From: Bedellia somnulentella
Taxonomy: Eukaryota; Arthropoda; Insecta; Lepidoptera; Bedelliidae
Length of the DNA stretch: 64,000 nt
Assembly: GCA_963576735.1 (NCBI GenBank)
Contig: OY755174.1
Coordinates: 5,642,001-5,706,000 of the forward strand
Direction of reading: 5' to 3'
Shown: one piece after another, positions 12,005 through 21,908 of the stretch
How the letters are laid out: every line of letters starts with the position of its first letter
Position numbering within the stretch: position 1 is the first letter of the stretch
Translations under genes and position numbers: made by a program
Notes under the pieces: model-generated
What the model was told of the DNA's origin: nothing
The model's database searches: none
What the model saw: only the letters and a program-made list of their open reading frames with translations

Positions 12005-15000
12005 TATCATCATCATCATCATCAGCCCACACTCGTCCACTGCTGGACATAGGCATCTCCCATGGCGCGCCACCTCTTCCTATCCTCGGCCAGCCTCATC
12101 CAACCACTCCCGGCCACCTGCTTTAGGTCGTCGGTCCAGCGGGCTGGAGGGCGCCCCACACTGCGTCTGCCAGTGCGTGGTCTCCACTCAAGAACTCGTC
12201 TTCCCCAGCGGTTATCGGTTCTTCGGCAGATGTGACCAGCCCACTGCCACTTCAATTTGCTGATCCGATGAGCTACGTCGGCCACTCTCGTTCTCTGTCG
12301 GATCACGTCATTTCTGATGCGATCCAACAGAGTGATGCCGAGCATAGCTCGCTCCATCGCTCTTTGAGTGACTTTGAATTGGTGGACTAGTCCAGCCGTG
12401 AGTGTCCACGTTTCCGCACCATACGTTAACACTGGCAGGACGCACTGGTTGAAAACCTTAGTCTTCAGACATTGTGGGATGGCCGAGGAGAAGATATGCC
12501 GAAGTTTTCCAAAAGCAGCCCAGCCCAGCTGGATGCGTCTTGCAGCCTCTTTGTCGAAGTTGTTTCTACCGAGTCGTAGCGTCTGACCTAGGTAGACGTA
12601 CTCCGGCACAACTTCGAGCTCTGCTCCCTCGACAAGAACTGGTCTTGGCTGAACAAGACGATTGAACATGATTTTCGTCTTGTCCAAGTTCATGCCAAGC
12701 CCCACCCGCCGAGAGGCTGAGTTTAGGCTACTAATCATCCCGCCGAGATCCTCCAGCCGTTCTGCCATAACGACTATGTCGTCCGCAAACCTGAGGTGTG
12801 AGATGTACTCGCCGTTGACACATATACCTTTTCCGTTCCAGTTCATCATCTTGAAGACGTCCTCCAACGCATTCGTGAACAGTTTCGGGGATATGACATC
12901 CCCCTGTCTCACCCCTCGCTGCAGTTGGATGGGTTCCGTCTTTTGATCCTGTACTTGGACGGTCATGGTCGCAGCATTGTACAAGTGTCTCAACACCTCA
13001 ATGTAGCGCCAGTCGATTCGGCAACGCTGTAAGGATTGTAGAACAGCCCAGGTTTCGATGGAGTCGAAGGCTTTTTCATAGTCCACGAATGCTAGACACA
13101 GCGGCTGATTATACTCTTCGGTTTTCTGTATAATCTGCCGTACTGTGTGGATGTGGTCTACGGTGCTAAAGCACTCCACGGGCTGGAACTCGTCGAATCT
13201 CTGGGCAAGACGATTCGAGATGACCCGTGAGAACAGCTTATATACGTGACTCAAGAGCGCGATCGGTCTGTAGTTCTTGAGAAGGGTTTTATCTCCTTTT
13301 TTGAAGAACAAGACCACGACGCTCTCGCTCCACGCCTCCGGAATAGTTCCACTGTAGATGACGTTGTTAAACAGATCTTTCAGGGCTCTCAGTACAGGTG
13401 TACCTCCTGCCCTTAGAAGCTCTGTCGTTACCCCGTCATCACCCGGAGCTTTGCTGTTTTTAAGCTGTCTCAGGGCCGATCTTATCTCGTCCAGGTCGAC
13501 GTCTGGGATATCTTCGGTGAAGTGGCGTGTTAATGGAGCTCTGGGGTCGGTGTCGTGTTCCTCAGGTGGTGCGGCATGACTGGCATATAGCCTTCCGTAG
13601 AAGTTCTCAACTTCACGGAGAAGCTCCGGCTTCGAGACAACGATCCTGCCGTCTTCCCTCTTAAGCTTCGTCAGCTGGCTTCGTCCAAGCTGCTGACTGA
13701 ACACTTTGGACCCCCGGTTTCGCTCTATGGCCTCTTCAATGAGGCGCGTATTAAAGCTCCGGAGGTCTCGTCGAATCAGCTTTTTAATGTGCTTGGACAG
13801 AACCCGATGCTGCGACGAATGCTCTTGAGTATATGGCAGTTCGCGTCTTTGTCTCATAAGCTCTAGAGTCTCCTGGGAAAGCTTCGACTCCTTGCCATCG
13901 CGCCGCGTTTTAAAATGTCTGTGGCCCACTTCACGTAGAGCTCCTATCAACTGGTTGGCCTTCTCGTTAACGTCGTCTGTGGTTTCCAGCGAGTCAAAAC
14001 GGTTCTGTAGGTCCATTTGGAAGTTCTCGCTCCCAGATAGCAATTGGCGCAGGTTAGGGCGAAGAGTAGATCTCATAAGACGTTTGCGCTCGAGCTTGTA
14101 GTTGATACTTAGAGTGCCTCTGACAAGTCGGTGATCGCTTCCGGTATTAAACCTGCTAATCACTGAGACATCTCTAAATATGTGCCGCTTATCCGTCATA
14201 ATGAAATCTATCTCGTTCGCCGTTCGACCATCGGGGCTTCTCCAGGTCCACTTTCTTTGGGGTCGCTTCTGAAAGAAAGTATTCATCAGATACAACCCCT
14301 GGTGCTCGAGAAAGTTTACCAGCATTTGCCCCCTTTGGTTCCTGCAGCCAATGCCATGTGGACCTACCCTCGTTTCGTCGCATTCTTGTACTCCCACTCT
14401 GGCGTTGAAGTCTCCCATAACAACCGTGTAGTGAGTCTTTGCGGTATCGTTGATAGCCCGGGAGATATCTTCGAATACCGCTTCGACTTCTGTGTCAGCG
14501 TGAGTCGAGGTCGGTGCATAAACCTGAACTACCTTGAGAGAGTATCTCTTAGTAAGTTTTATAATGAGGTATGCTACCCTGCTCGACACACTGCTGATCT
14601 CCACAATGCTGCTGATGAGAGACTTTTTGACGAGAAAGCCAACGCCGCCTTGGGATTGATGGTCTCCCTCTCTGAAGTAGAGCAGGTGTCCGGATTCCAG
14701 GACTGTCGTATCCTCCCCCTCTCTTCGGACTTCTGATAGTCCCAGGATATCCCACCGTATCTTGGTAAGCTCCACCTCGAGTTCCTCCAGCTTTTCCGCC
14801 GTCCGCAGTGTGCGTCCATTGTACGTAGCCAGGTCTAGTTGGTGTTGGCAGCCGTTTCTAACCCGGTGATTCTTAGCACCCTCTGCCCTACCGGTGGGAC
14901 CCTGACCGCTGCCAAAATGGCCAGGACCGGCAGGACTGCCGGGAATTGAGGGTCGTTGGATTTTCGTCGCACTTGATACACTTTTATTTACTGTCAATGT
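12005..15000 (-). mobile_element. RTE-clade LINE, near full length
   Basis: Minus-strand element whose 3' end is a run of ATG/GAT trinucleotides (plus strand CATCATCATC at 12007-12022) directly after the ORF stop, as in many RTE elements with no 3' UTR to speak of. The 5' boundary is uncertain and lies next to a family A SINE at 15027. I could not define target-site duplications. Confidence 0.8.
12022..14997 (-). CDS. RTE-type LINE endonuclease / reverse transcriptase ORF, 991 aa
   Basis: Protein of a non-LTR retrotransposon that nicks DNA and copies its own RNA at the nick. Domains in order: a basic leader; an APE-like endonuclease (YNGRTL, LSEVRRE, VYAPT, MGDFNARVG, IDFIMTD, GSDHRLV, roughly residues 55-300); reverse transcriptase (YRPIALLSHVYKL, FVDYEKAFDS, GVRQGDVISP, catalytic FADDIV, roughly 520-800); a C-terminal zone with the GRPPARWTDDL motif common in RTE proteins. 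The frame is open throughout, but the usual QAGFR segment expected just before CFSTVDHIHT is missing, apparently an in-frame deletion. The copy may therefore be dead despite its open frame. Confidence 0.92.
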   Translation of the reverse strand: MTVNKSVSSATKIQRPSIPGSPAGPGHFGSGQGPTGRAEGAKNHRVRNGCQHQLDLATYNGRTLRTAEKLEELEVELTKIRWDILGLSEVRREGEDTTVLESGHLLYFREGDHQSQGGVGFLVKKSLISSIVEISSVSSRVAYLIIKLTKRYSLKVVQVYAPTSTHADTEVEAVFEDISRAINDTAKTHYTVVMGDFNARVGVQECDETRVGPHGIGCRNQRGQMLVNFLEHQGLYLMNTFFQKRPQRKWTWRSPDGRTANEIDFIMTDKRHIFRDVSVISRFNTGSDHRLVRGTLSINYKLERKRLMRSTLRPNLRQLLSGSENFQMDLQNRFDSLETTDDVNEKANQLIGALREVGHRHFKTRRDGKESKLSQETLELMRQRRELPYTQEHSSQHRVLSKHIKKLIRRDLRSFNTRLIEEAIERNRGSKVFSQQLGRSQLTKLKREDGRIVVSKPELLREVENFYGRLYASHAAPPEEHDTDPRAPLTRHFTEDIPDVDLDEIRSALRQLKNSKAPGDDGVTTELLRAGGTPVLRALKDLFNNVIYSGTIPEAWSESVVVLFFKKGDKTLLKNYRPIALLSHVYKLFSRVISNRLAQRFDEFQPVECFSTVDHIHTVRQIIQKTEEYNQPLCLAFVDYEKAFDSIETWAVLQSLQRCRIDWRYIEVLRHLYNAATMTVQVQDQKTEPIQLQRGVRQGDVISPKLFTNALEDVFKMMNWNGKGICVNGEYISHLRFADDIVVMAERLEDLGGMISSLNSASRRVGLGMNLDKTKIMFNRLVQPRPVLVEGAELEVVPEYVYLGQTLRLGRNNFDKEAARRIQLGWAAFGKLRHIFSSAIPQCLKTKVFNQCVLPVLTYGAETWTLTAGLVHQFKVTQRAMERAMLGITLLDRIRNDVIRQRTRVADVAHRISKLKWQWAGHICRRTDNRWGRRVLEWRPRTGRRSVGRPPARWTDDLKQVAGSGWMRLAEDRKRWRAMGDAYVQQWTSVG

Positions 15001-15026
15001 TGAGAATATAATATAACTCGTATAAT

Positions 15027-15277
15027 ATGCCGTGTAGTGTCGGCTTAGAATAGCACTACCCCGTTTCTACCGATGGGTGTACGTAAGAGGCGACTAACGG
15101 TATTGGGGCTTTTAAGGGATTTTTGGGCGACGCGGTTGGAGACCCATCACCAACAACCTTTACTTTACCATCCTTTCCCCACTCAATTTTCCAAATGCGG
15201 CTGAGGAATTTCTAATTCCTTAGCTCTGGCTACCCCTTCTAGGGATTTATAGCCGTGAGTATATGTATGTATGTATG
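15027..15277 (+). mobile_element. Family A retroposon, full length, 9-bp target-site duplication
   Basis: Sense on the plus strand. TCGTATAAT at 15018-15026 is repeated at 15278-15286. Ends GCCGTGAGTATATG then TATG repeats. It lies directly next to the 5' side of the RTE LINE. Confidence 0.9.
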
Positions 15278-15770
15278 TCGTATAATGATATTTTAATATT
15301 GTTTCTCTAAACTGTTATATGCAGTTAACTTGTATTTATAGTGAAATTTCGGTCACTAACTCTAGTAAGAATAAAACCATCCAAAAAATAAGTATATATT
15401 AAAATTTAACAAACAATATGATATTTCAGATGCCACATTACCATTTTTTTTACCAAATATTTAAAATATTACACAGTTATCATGGCTTGCAAACGTTTCT
15501 TAGTGGAAATTCCCCGGGAAGTATCGAAATAAAATATATAAATATCGTACGTGACTATGTGAAAACTAACCTAATATGTAATCAGTAAAATAAAACAAGC
15601 TTTATCAACCTCACGGCGAGTGTAGCATAACTATCGAGGACAATCGATATTTTATATTACTAGTTATTTTTATCGTTACTTTATTCAATCTTTTCATAAG
15701 GGCATGCACTATTAAAAGTTAACATAAAAGTGGAATACTTCATCTTCAAAACAAATGATATAACGAGTAT

Positions 15771-16007
15771 GCTGTGTAGTGCCGGCTTAGAATAGCACTA
15801 CCCCATTTCTTCCGGTGGGTGTACGTAAGAGGCGACTAACGGTATTGGGGCTTTTTGGGCGACGAGGTTGGAGACCCATCACCAAAAACCTTTATTTTAC
15901 CATCTTTTCCCCACTCAACTTCCAAAAGTGGCTGAGGAATTTTTAATTCCCTAGCTCTGGCTACCCCTTCATGGGATTTATAGCCGTAGCCGTGAGTATA
16001 TGTTATG
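15771..16007 (+). mobile_element. Family A retroposon, full length, 12-bp target-site duplication
   Basis: TATAACGAGTAT at 15759-15770 is repeated exactly at 16008-16019. A small duplication (GCCGTAGCCGTGAG) is present near its 3' end. Confidence 0.9.
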
Positions 16008-16119
16008 TATAACGAGTATATACAAATGATATTATAGGCTTGTAAACTTAGAAATAATGCTTGCACCAAAAGGAAGTTTAACTCTGCGAGGGTAAGACAG
16101 CCATAGCACACACAAACAC

Positions 16120-16255
16120 ATCCTCACGGCTATTAATCCCAAAAAAGGGTAAGAATTGAATAAGAAAAAGGTTATAGAAATGATGTTCGGTGGTGAGACG
16201 CATCCACATCGCCCAAATTTGACGGCCTTTATACCTCTGATGGTCTCGTATGACA
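16120..16255 (-). mobile_element. Family A retroposon, internally deleted
   Basis: Recognised by CTCACGGCTATTAATCCC at its 3' end and by CCACATCGCCC and TCGTATGACATC further in. Decayed. Confidence 0.6.
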
Positions 16256-16930
16256 TCTAGAGAAAGAAATGAGTTAGTAGTTAGTATTCTAAGAAGAACA
16301 TGAAAACATACCGGTATACCTTTTACATCCTCATTTCTTTAATTTATTATGATTTATGTATTAAGAATTGCATTTTATACACACCATTGAGTATGCGTCA
16401 AGATTGACAGACATTTCAAATAGTATCTTGAGTAAGAGCAATAAATATTTATGTTATCAAGGATTTACATTGCCAAGTTAGGCCCATCTTTACTTTGTCG
16501 GTTGATAAAGAAGACGCAATAGATGACACATTCTTTAAATTTCCAATCTTAAAGTCACGTGAACAGAGCAGGCTCATTACTCAAAGTTTAGATCAAAGCT
16601 TTGGAAATGAATAATACTGTGTCTTCTTTATTTATTACCCAGAAATAGCATTATATATTCCGCTTAGTATGACTCATAAATAAATCTGTAACAAAAATAG
16701 TACTTATATTTTTATCAATCCGCTCTCGTATAGATTAATAATATAAAAAAGTTATCATAAATGTCACGGTATTATAATCATCATATAATGACTAAGAAAA
16801 CTGGTATCTTGAAAAATATTCAGATACCTAAATTTCCGCCAAGCCATTGTACCCATGCTATTACACCATTATCAAATTATTTATTTCAATTTTATAAAAC
16901 CAACTACAATATTCATTTCTTTCATTCCAG
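16256..16930 (+). other. Intron or 5' flank of the transporter
   Basis: AT-rich, ends in a pyrimidine-rich acceptor at 16930. The missing first exon was sought here without success. Confidence 0.5.
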
Positions 16931-17328
16931 CTACCCTCATCACCGCAACAGCCGGCACTTGCTACGGATGGCCATCACCAACGCTCTCCTACCTACTATC
17001 ACCAGAGAGCACCATTCCGACCACCCCAGACCAGGGATCATGGATAGTATCCATCATGATCCTGTGCTCGGCCCTGACGCCGATACCTTCAGCTTATTTT
17101 GCCGATAGATTTGGGAGAAAAACGACGTTGCTTCTCGGAGCGATTCCGTTCATAATCGGCTGGGTTCTGGTGATCGTGGCCAAGTCGGTCGTGGTGCTGT
17201 ACGTGGCTCGGATGTTCTCGGGGCTCGGGTACGGCATAGTGTATACCGTGGCGCCGATGTACACTGGCGAGATCGCTACCAATGAAGTTCGAGGAGCACT
17301 TTCAACACTCATCACTCTTATGAATAAA
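16931..17328 (+). CDS. Sugar transporter exon (TM1 to TM4 region)
   Basis: Acceptor TTCATTCCAG ends at 16930 and donor GTAAGA starts at 17329. The first two bases complete a codon begun in the missing upstream exon, followed by 132 codons in frame. It contains a GTCYGWPSPTL segment typical of TM1 of Tret1-like proteins and the DRFGRKT loop motif. Confidence 0.88.
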
Positions 17329-20300
17329 GTAAGATATCTTCATACTTTTGCTTGAACAAAAATCTGTTATTGGTTATTAACGCGTTTTGAGTCATTATTA
17401 CTTATTTCGGCTTTTCACTAGGTTCTTTTTTAAGTTTTAAATATACTCAAAGTTGTTGATAGGTATATGATACAATAAAATATTTGCTAGTCCATCGTAA
17501 TCTTGGATATCCCAGAAAATCGATTTAATAGATAGTTAATATAACTTTTAAATCTATCTTGCACAGACATGATTATAACATTGCCATATCGTTAAAATCC
17601 TATGCCAATCATTACACAGGTGTTAATTGTTATGAATCACTATCGCACCATAGCGATTAATATAAGAGTGAATAATATCGATCCAGACCTCCAGTAGTAC
17701 TAAAAAATATTCAGAATGTCTTAAGAAAACAGACGATGACACATTAACAGTAAACGTGACGTCATTATCACGACCGCAGCACTAAATCAAGTCTTGGTAC
17801 AGAATGATAATGCGCAATATAAATAACCTAGCGGCTGGAAAAAATAGCAAGTACCATCTATTTGTAGAAGCAATTTAAGTATCCATTTATTTTAATCATA
17901 AAGCGACGCGAACTATATTGTAAGTCATTGTTTCTTGTCAATTACAATTAATCTATTGTTTCTCTTTGCAAAGATTCAATAAATTCTTCGCATATGTTAC
18001 GAGTGTTATAATTTATTCAATACTATTGGCTAGGGTATTATGTATCCTAGAGTAATTACGTCTTTGGACTGGGTTATGCCATTAGGACGGAAATATAATA
18101 GAGTGATGGGTGGGATTATTATATTAACTTCAGATTTGAATAAAAGCAAAAATGCTATAAAGGGTCGACAAATAATATAAATTATCTTGAATATGATCTT
18201 CCCCTTCCTTCCCTTGGGTACCACAGACAACCTGTAAAGTAATGAAGAATTTTTGTGAGGTTTGTTGTTTCAATTCCGTATCAACTGATCCTTTACATCT
18301 ACTCGTATTGCTTAGAGTTACTTTATGTTCCCATTTTAGTGTTTAAGGATGTGAAATATGTAATGAAGTAGGTTAATTACTAAGGATATTAACAAAACGA
18401 CGCGTATATATTTATCTCATTTTAACTCACAATCTTTAAAATTTCGTAGATTCGTTGGCCTAAAATAACTCAGTACGTCTGAATTCTAATTATATCGTTT
18501 TATAAAATAATTACTCAGAGAAGCATGAAACGTCGCATTACAATTATTTATTTGTGTTTATCCTTTTAAATATGTATTTTCATGACGTGCTTTACAGCTA
18601 GTGTAGCTTATCATGGAAAATGCTATGCGGTAATGGACAACATCCGTCTATTTATATTGCCTCAACATTTTAAAATGAGTTAAAAACTATAATGCACCCT
18701 CAACACGTGGCAATCTCTGGATTTCCCCTTTCAGATTGCAAAAGAACTAGAACTTTTATACATGACATGAAACAATACCCATTACCATAATATATATTAT
18801 TAACAAATGGGCACTGTATGTCACGCTGCCGCGTCTTTTAGAAAATCCAAATCCAAAAAATAATAATAAATTATGACATGTTTCAAGGCCAGACTGACTT
18901 ATCGGTCTTTAAAGTTATAAGCCTTGACTCCTTTATCTTATACCGTTGATAGTTATTTAGATATTAGTGGAAATTTTAACCAGGGTTATACCCAGTTCTA
19001 GGTTCTGAACATACAATCAACGGCTTTTCAATTGACTAAACGAAATATTTAATTGCATTGTATTTATTTTTCAGGTCGGGATCCTCGGTCAGTACGCCAT
19101 CGGCCCCTTCGTTTCAATGAGAACTCTGGCTGGAATCAATCTCTCCCTCCCTCTCGCGTTCATCTTCACCTTCATCTTCCTACCAGAATCGCCTTACTAC
19201 TACCTGAAATTCGAAAGATCAGAAAGAGCAGAGCGTGCTTTACGTGCCTTACGAACCGGTGATATTAGATTAGAACTGAAAAATATAGAAATAAATGTAC
19301 AGGAAGACATGAAAAATCGAGGTTCTTGGAGTGACCTTCTCACCGAAGCCACGAATAGAAAAGCGCTGTTTATCAGTCTGGGGATTTTCACGATTCAACA
19401 GCTATGTGGTAGTGCCGCTGTTGTCGCATACGCGCAAGTTATATTCGAAGGTACCGGTGGTACGTTGAAAGCGTATGAAGAATCTATCATCGTCGGATGT
19501 GTGCAAGTAGCCACTTGCGTCTTGTCTGTATGTTTGGTGGACAGAGTGGGAAGGAAACCTCTATTGTTGCTGTCAGCTCTTGGAGTTGGTTTGATGAATG
19601 GGACTCTCGGTACCTACTTTTACTTCGCCAACATTGATAAGGAGTCAGTGGCAAGTATACACTGGTTGCCGTTGGCGGCCATCTTGGTTTACATCGTGTG
19701 CTACGCCATCGGGTTGTCGACGGTGCCTTATGTGATCATCGGGGAGATGTTCCCGACGAACGTGAAGCTGTATGCGTCGTGTGTCGCTCACATCTACACT
19801 GGGATCGCTATGTTTGCTGTGCAAAAGCTATTCCAGGTATATTTCATAATACATAACATAAACGTTCACGCCGAATATCCCCGAAGGGGTTGGCAGAGGT
19901 ACTAATTCTTCTGAACAACACGTGACTTTGTCACCTGGTGTTCAGAGTACCCACGTTTTGCATGGACAGTGTACTCACGTGATAGGGGGCAGGCCTATCG
20001 CCGTTTTGTACGAATACACTGTCACATGACTAAGTACAACTCAGTCATGTGGGTTTCCTCACGATGTTTTCCCTCACCGTTAACAACCATGATAAATTAA
20101 CCACACATATGTCTTTAGAAAAGACAAATTGGTGTAGGCCCGACCCGGGATTTGAACACTAGTCGCTTGCACGTTAACCGTTGTTCTACCCATTGAGCTA
20201 TCACGACGTCACGTATTCATCTTTAATTTAAATCAAAAAAGTTGCGGTGTGATGTGTGTGGTCTCAGGATATTATTACGCCATATCGCGTTGGTACAAGG

Positions 20301-21535
20301 CAACTAAATAACGGTGCTTTTTAAGTAGACAGAGTGCCGCGTAATGCCGGCTTAGAATGTGGATGAAGGTAGAAATGTGGAAAAACCCCTTTCTACCCAC
20401 AACAGGTCTCGTAAGAGGCGACTTAGGGTATGAGGCTTTTTTTAGTGATTATTGGGCGATGCGGTTGGAGACCCATCACCAACGATACTTTATATCTTAT
20501 ATATATCTTTATTGGAAATTATGGCCGTATGTATGTATGACAAGCAATGTGGCTGTATACCAAATGTAATAACTAAAAAATCTTCCTTCTTACATCGTTC
20601 TCCGCTCGACTTTCAAAAGTAACTTTGGATAGAATCTAGTAATGTGGTCTTGACTAAAATACACCATTGATTACTCTTTTTCAAACAATAACAAGTGTAT
20701 GCTGTAATTTTAAAGATTAGAAAATCTTAAAAGTTTTATATCGTTTAGATATAACACTTACGTTTTACTGTTTTTGGCCTATCACTTCAAATTTCCTACT
20801 AAATTTCTAAGTGGGAGTCGAAGCGAAGACTCATTAAATGTTTCTAAGTTGCAAGCTTTGAAAAAGGAAGAGTGATTATTACATTTATTCTCGCGAATGG
20901 CGTACGAGGTGAATAGAACCACCAAGCTTTTTAAGTTGTTGTTATTAATTAAGGGAACCCATCCCCAACAGTAGTTTACTTTTACCATCTTCTGCCAAAA
21001 CTACATCTGAAAGTGGCTGAGGAACTTCAAGCTTTAAAGGCCTGGTTACCCATTTTTTGGATTTATTAACTGTGAGTATGTATGTGTTTATGTATGGGGT
21101 TTTCAGTTGTAGATCTTAGATTGATATAATTGTAGGCCCAAGTTTTCGCTCAGTCATAGTCGTTTATCCATTATAAGCACGAGTGGAATTTAGTGAAATA
21201 GCGTCTTTTATAGTATTGCTAACCATCGTTATGAATGCATATCTATCTATAACCGTAAAACTGTGAGAATATACACATTTAATAGTATTTTTATTACACT
21301 TTCTAAAGCAGCGAGAATAATATAATAATACATTTTTTTGCTTCAGGTGGTGAGAGACGGGTGGGGCATCGAAATCGTCTTCTGGGGTTTCTCCTTGTTC
21401 TCATTCTGCGGCCTAGTATTCATGATGTGCATGCTGCCAGAAACCAAAGGGAAATCTTTCGCCTCCATCCAAGCCCAGCTAAGACGAGACGTGGCCCGCG
21501 ACAACGCTAAGAAACTTATGACAGTCGAATTTTAA
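16931..21535 (+). CDS. Facilitated trehalose transporter (Tret1)-like sugar transporter, three exons, 5' exon missing
   Basis: Major facilitator superfamily sugar porter that would carry a sugar such as trehalose or glucose across the plasma membrane. Exons are 16931-17328, 19075-19836 and 21347-21535. They join in phase to about 448 residues running from the first membrane helix to the stop. Family motifs in order: DRFGRK after TM2, PESPYYYL before the central loop, QQLCG in the TM7 region, DRVGRKPLLLL after TM8, GEMFP after TM10, and PETKGKS after TM12. All borders are CAG acceptors and GT donors. The first exon here begins in phase 1, so an upstream coding exon with the start codon must exist; I could not find it. 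The gene converges with the GH1 gene ending at 21695. Family membership is firm. The substrate is inferred; other insect sugar porters look alike. Confidence 0.9.
17329..19074 (+). other. Transporter intron
   Basis: GTAAGA to TTTTTCAG. No repeat family recognised inside. Confidence 0.7.
19075..19836 (+). CDS. Sugar transporter central exon (TM5 to TM11 region)
   Basis: Acceptor TTTTTCAG ends at 19074; donor GTATAT starts at 19837. The exon is 254 codons, phase 0 at both ends. It carries PESPYYYL, the charged cytoplasmic loop, QQLCG, DRVGRK and GEMFP. A SINE begins only 14 bases after the donor, so a retained intron would read into the SINE and stop at 19903-19905. Confidence 0.9.
19851..20209 (-). 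mobile_element. SINE B, full length, next to the transporter splice donor
   Basis: The tail ACATAACATAAACG begins 14 bases into the intron; the tRNA-like head ends near 20209 (GAGCTATCACGAC on the plus strand). Antisense to the transporter gene. Confidence 0.87.
20333..20540 (+). mobile_element. Family A retroposon in transporter intron
   Basis: GCCGGCTTAGAATG, CGTAAGAGGCGACT and GCGGTTGGAGACCCATCACC identify it; the 3' third is shortened. It lies between transporter exons. Confidence 0.75.
20950..21098 (+). mobile_element. Family A retroposon, 5' truncated, in transporter intron
   Basis: CCATCCCCAACAGTAG, then GTGGCTGAGGAACTT, then ATTTATTAACTGTGAGTATG. About 250 bp before the last transporter exon. 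Confidence 0.65.
21347..21535 (+). CDS. Sugar transporter last exon
   Basis: Acceptor TTGCTTCAG ends at 21346. There are 62 codons plus a TAA stop. It encodes the last membrane helix and the PETKGKS motif that closes sugar porters, then a short charged cytoplasmic tail. Confidence 0.9.
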   Translation: MVRDGWGIEIVFWGFSLFSFCGLVFMMCMLPETKGKSFASIQAQLRRDVARDNAKKLMTVEF

Positions 21536-21536
21536 C

Positions 21537-21542
21537 AATAAA
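21537..21542 (+). promoter_or_regulatory. Candidate polyadenylation signal of the transporter
   Basis: AATAAA lies one base after the stop codon. This is close enough to the stop that the 3' UTR would be very short if it is used. The convergent GH1 gene ends 160 bp away. Confidence 0.45.
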
Positions 21543-21651
21543 CAGTACCCATATAAGAACCCTGAAGTATTTAGGTGGTGATAATTCAATGTGTAGATTA
21601 ACTAATTAAGGATCAAATTGAGTGAAACAACTTAAGAAAACTGATACTTAA

Positions 21652-21657
21652 TTTAAT
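21652..21657 (-). promoter_or_regulatory. Candidate polyadenylation signal of GH1 gene 1
   Basis: ATTAAA on the minus strand, about 38 bases after the stop codon. A common variant signal; no other candidate is closer. Confidence 0.4.
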
Positions 21658-21694
21658 ACATAGTAACGCGTAGCTTAAAAAGTATTGATATTAT

Positions 21695-21908
21695 TTACAA
21701 AAGAAAGAATAGTTTTGAGGCGATGAAGAGTGGTAGGAAGGAGGCGGTGAGGATGGAGGTTCCGGAGAAGGCGGAGAAGTCGTTGGGGTCGTAGGTGAGG
21801 GGCAGGCGGCGGTCGGCGATCACGCCCGAGTACAACTTGGCCGACTGCTTCGGAGTCCGGGTCTTGTTCGGGCTGTTGAAGTCCACCAGGAACAGACCGA
21901 AGCGGGAC
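21695..21908 (-). CDS. GH1 gene 1 last exon with hydrophobic C-terminus
   Basis: Acceptor CATGTACAG. Begins SRFGLFLVDFNSPNKTRTPK, the usual end of the barrel, then adds about 40 residues ending in a hydrophobic stretch preceded by small residues (FSGTS). That resembles a GPI-attachment or membrane-anchor signal. One lysine sits inside the stretch, so the call is tentative. Base composition is clearly more GC-rich than the flanking introns. Confidence 0.9.

Noticed and set aside
14182..14736. 184-codon plus-strand frame opposite the RTE LINE
   Set aside because: Shadow of the LINE ORF on the other strand.
16055..16100. Candidate first exon of the transporter (ATG followed by a GTAAGA donor)
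   Set aside because: The donor leaves phase 2, but the next exon needs phase 1, and the peptide does not resemble the family N-terminus.
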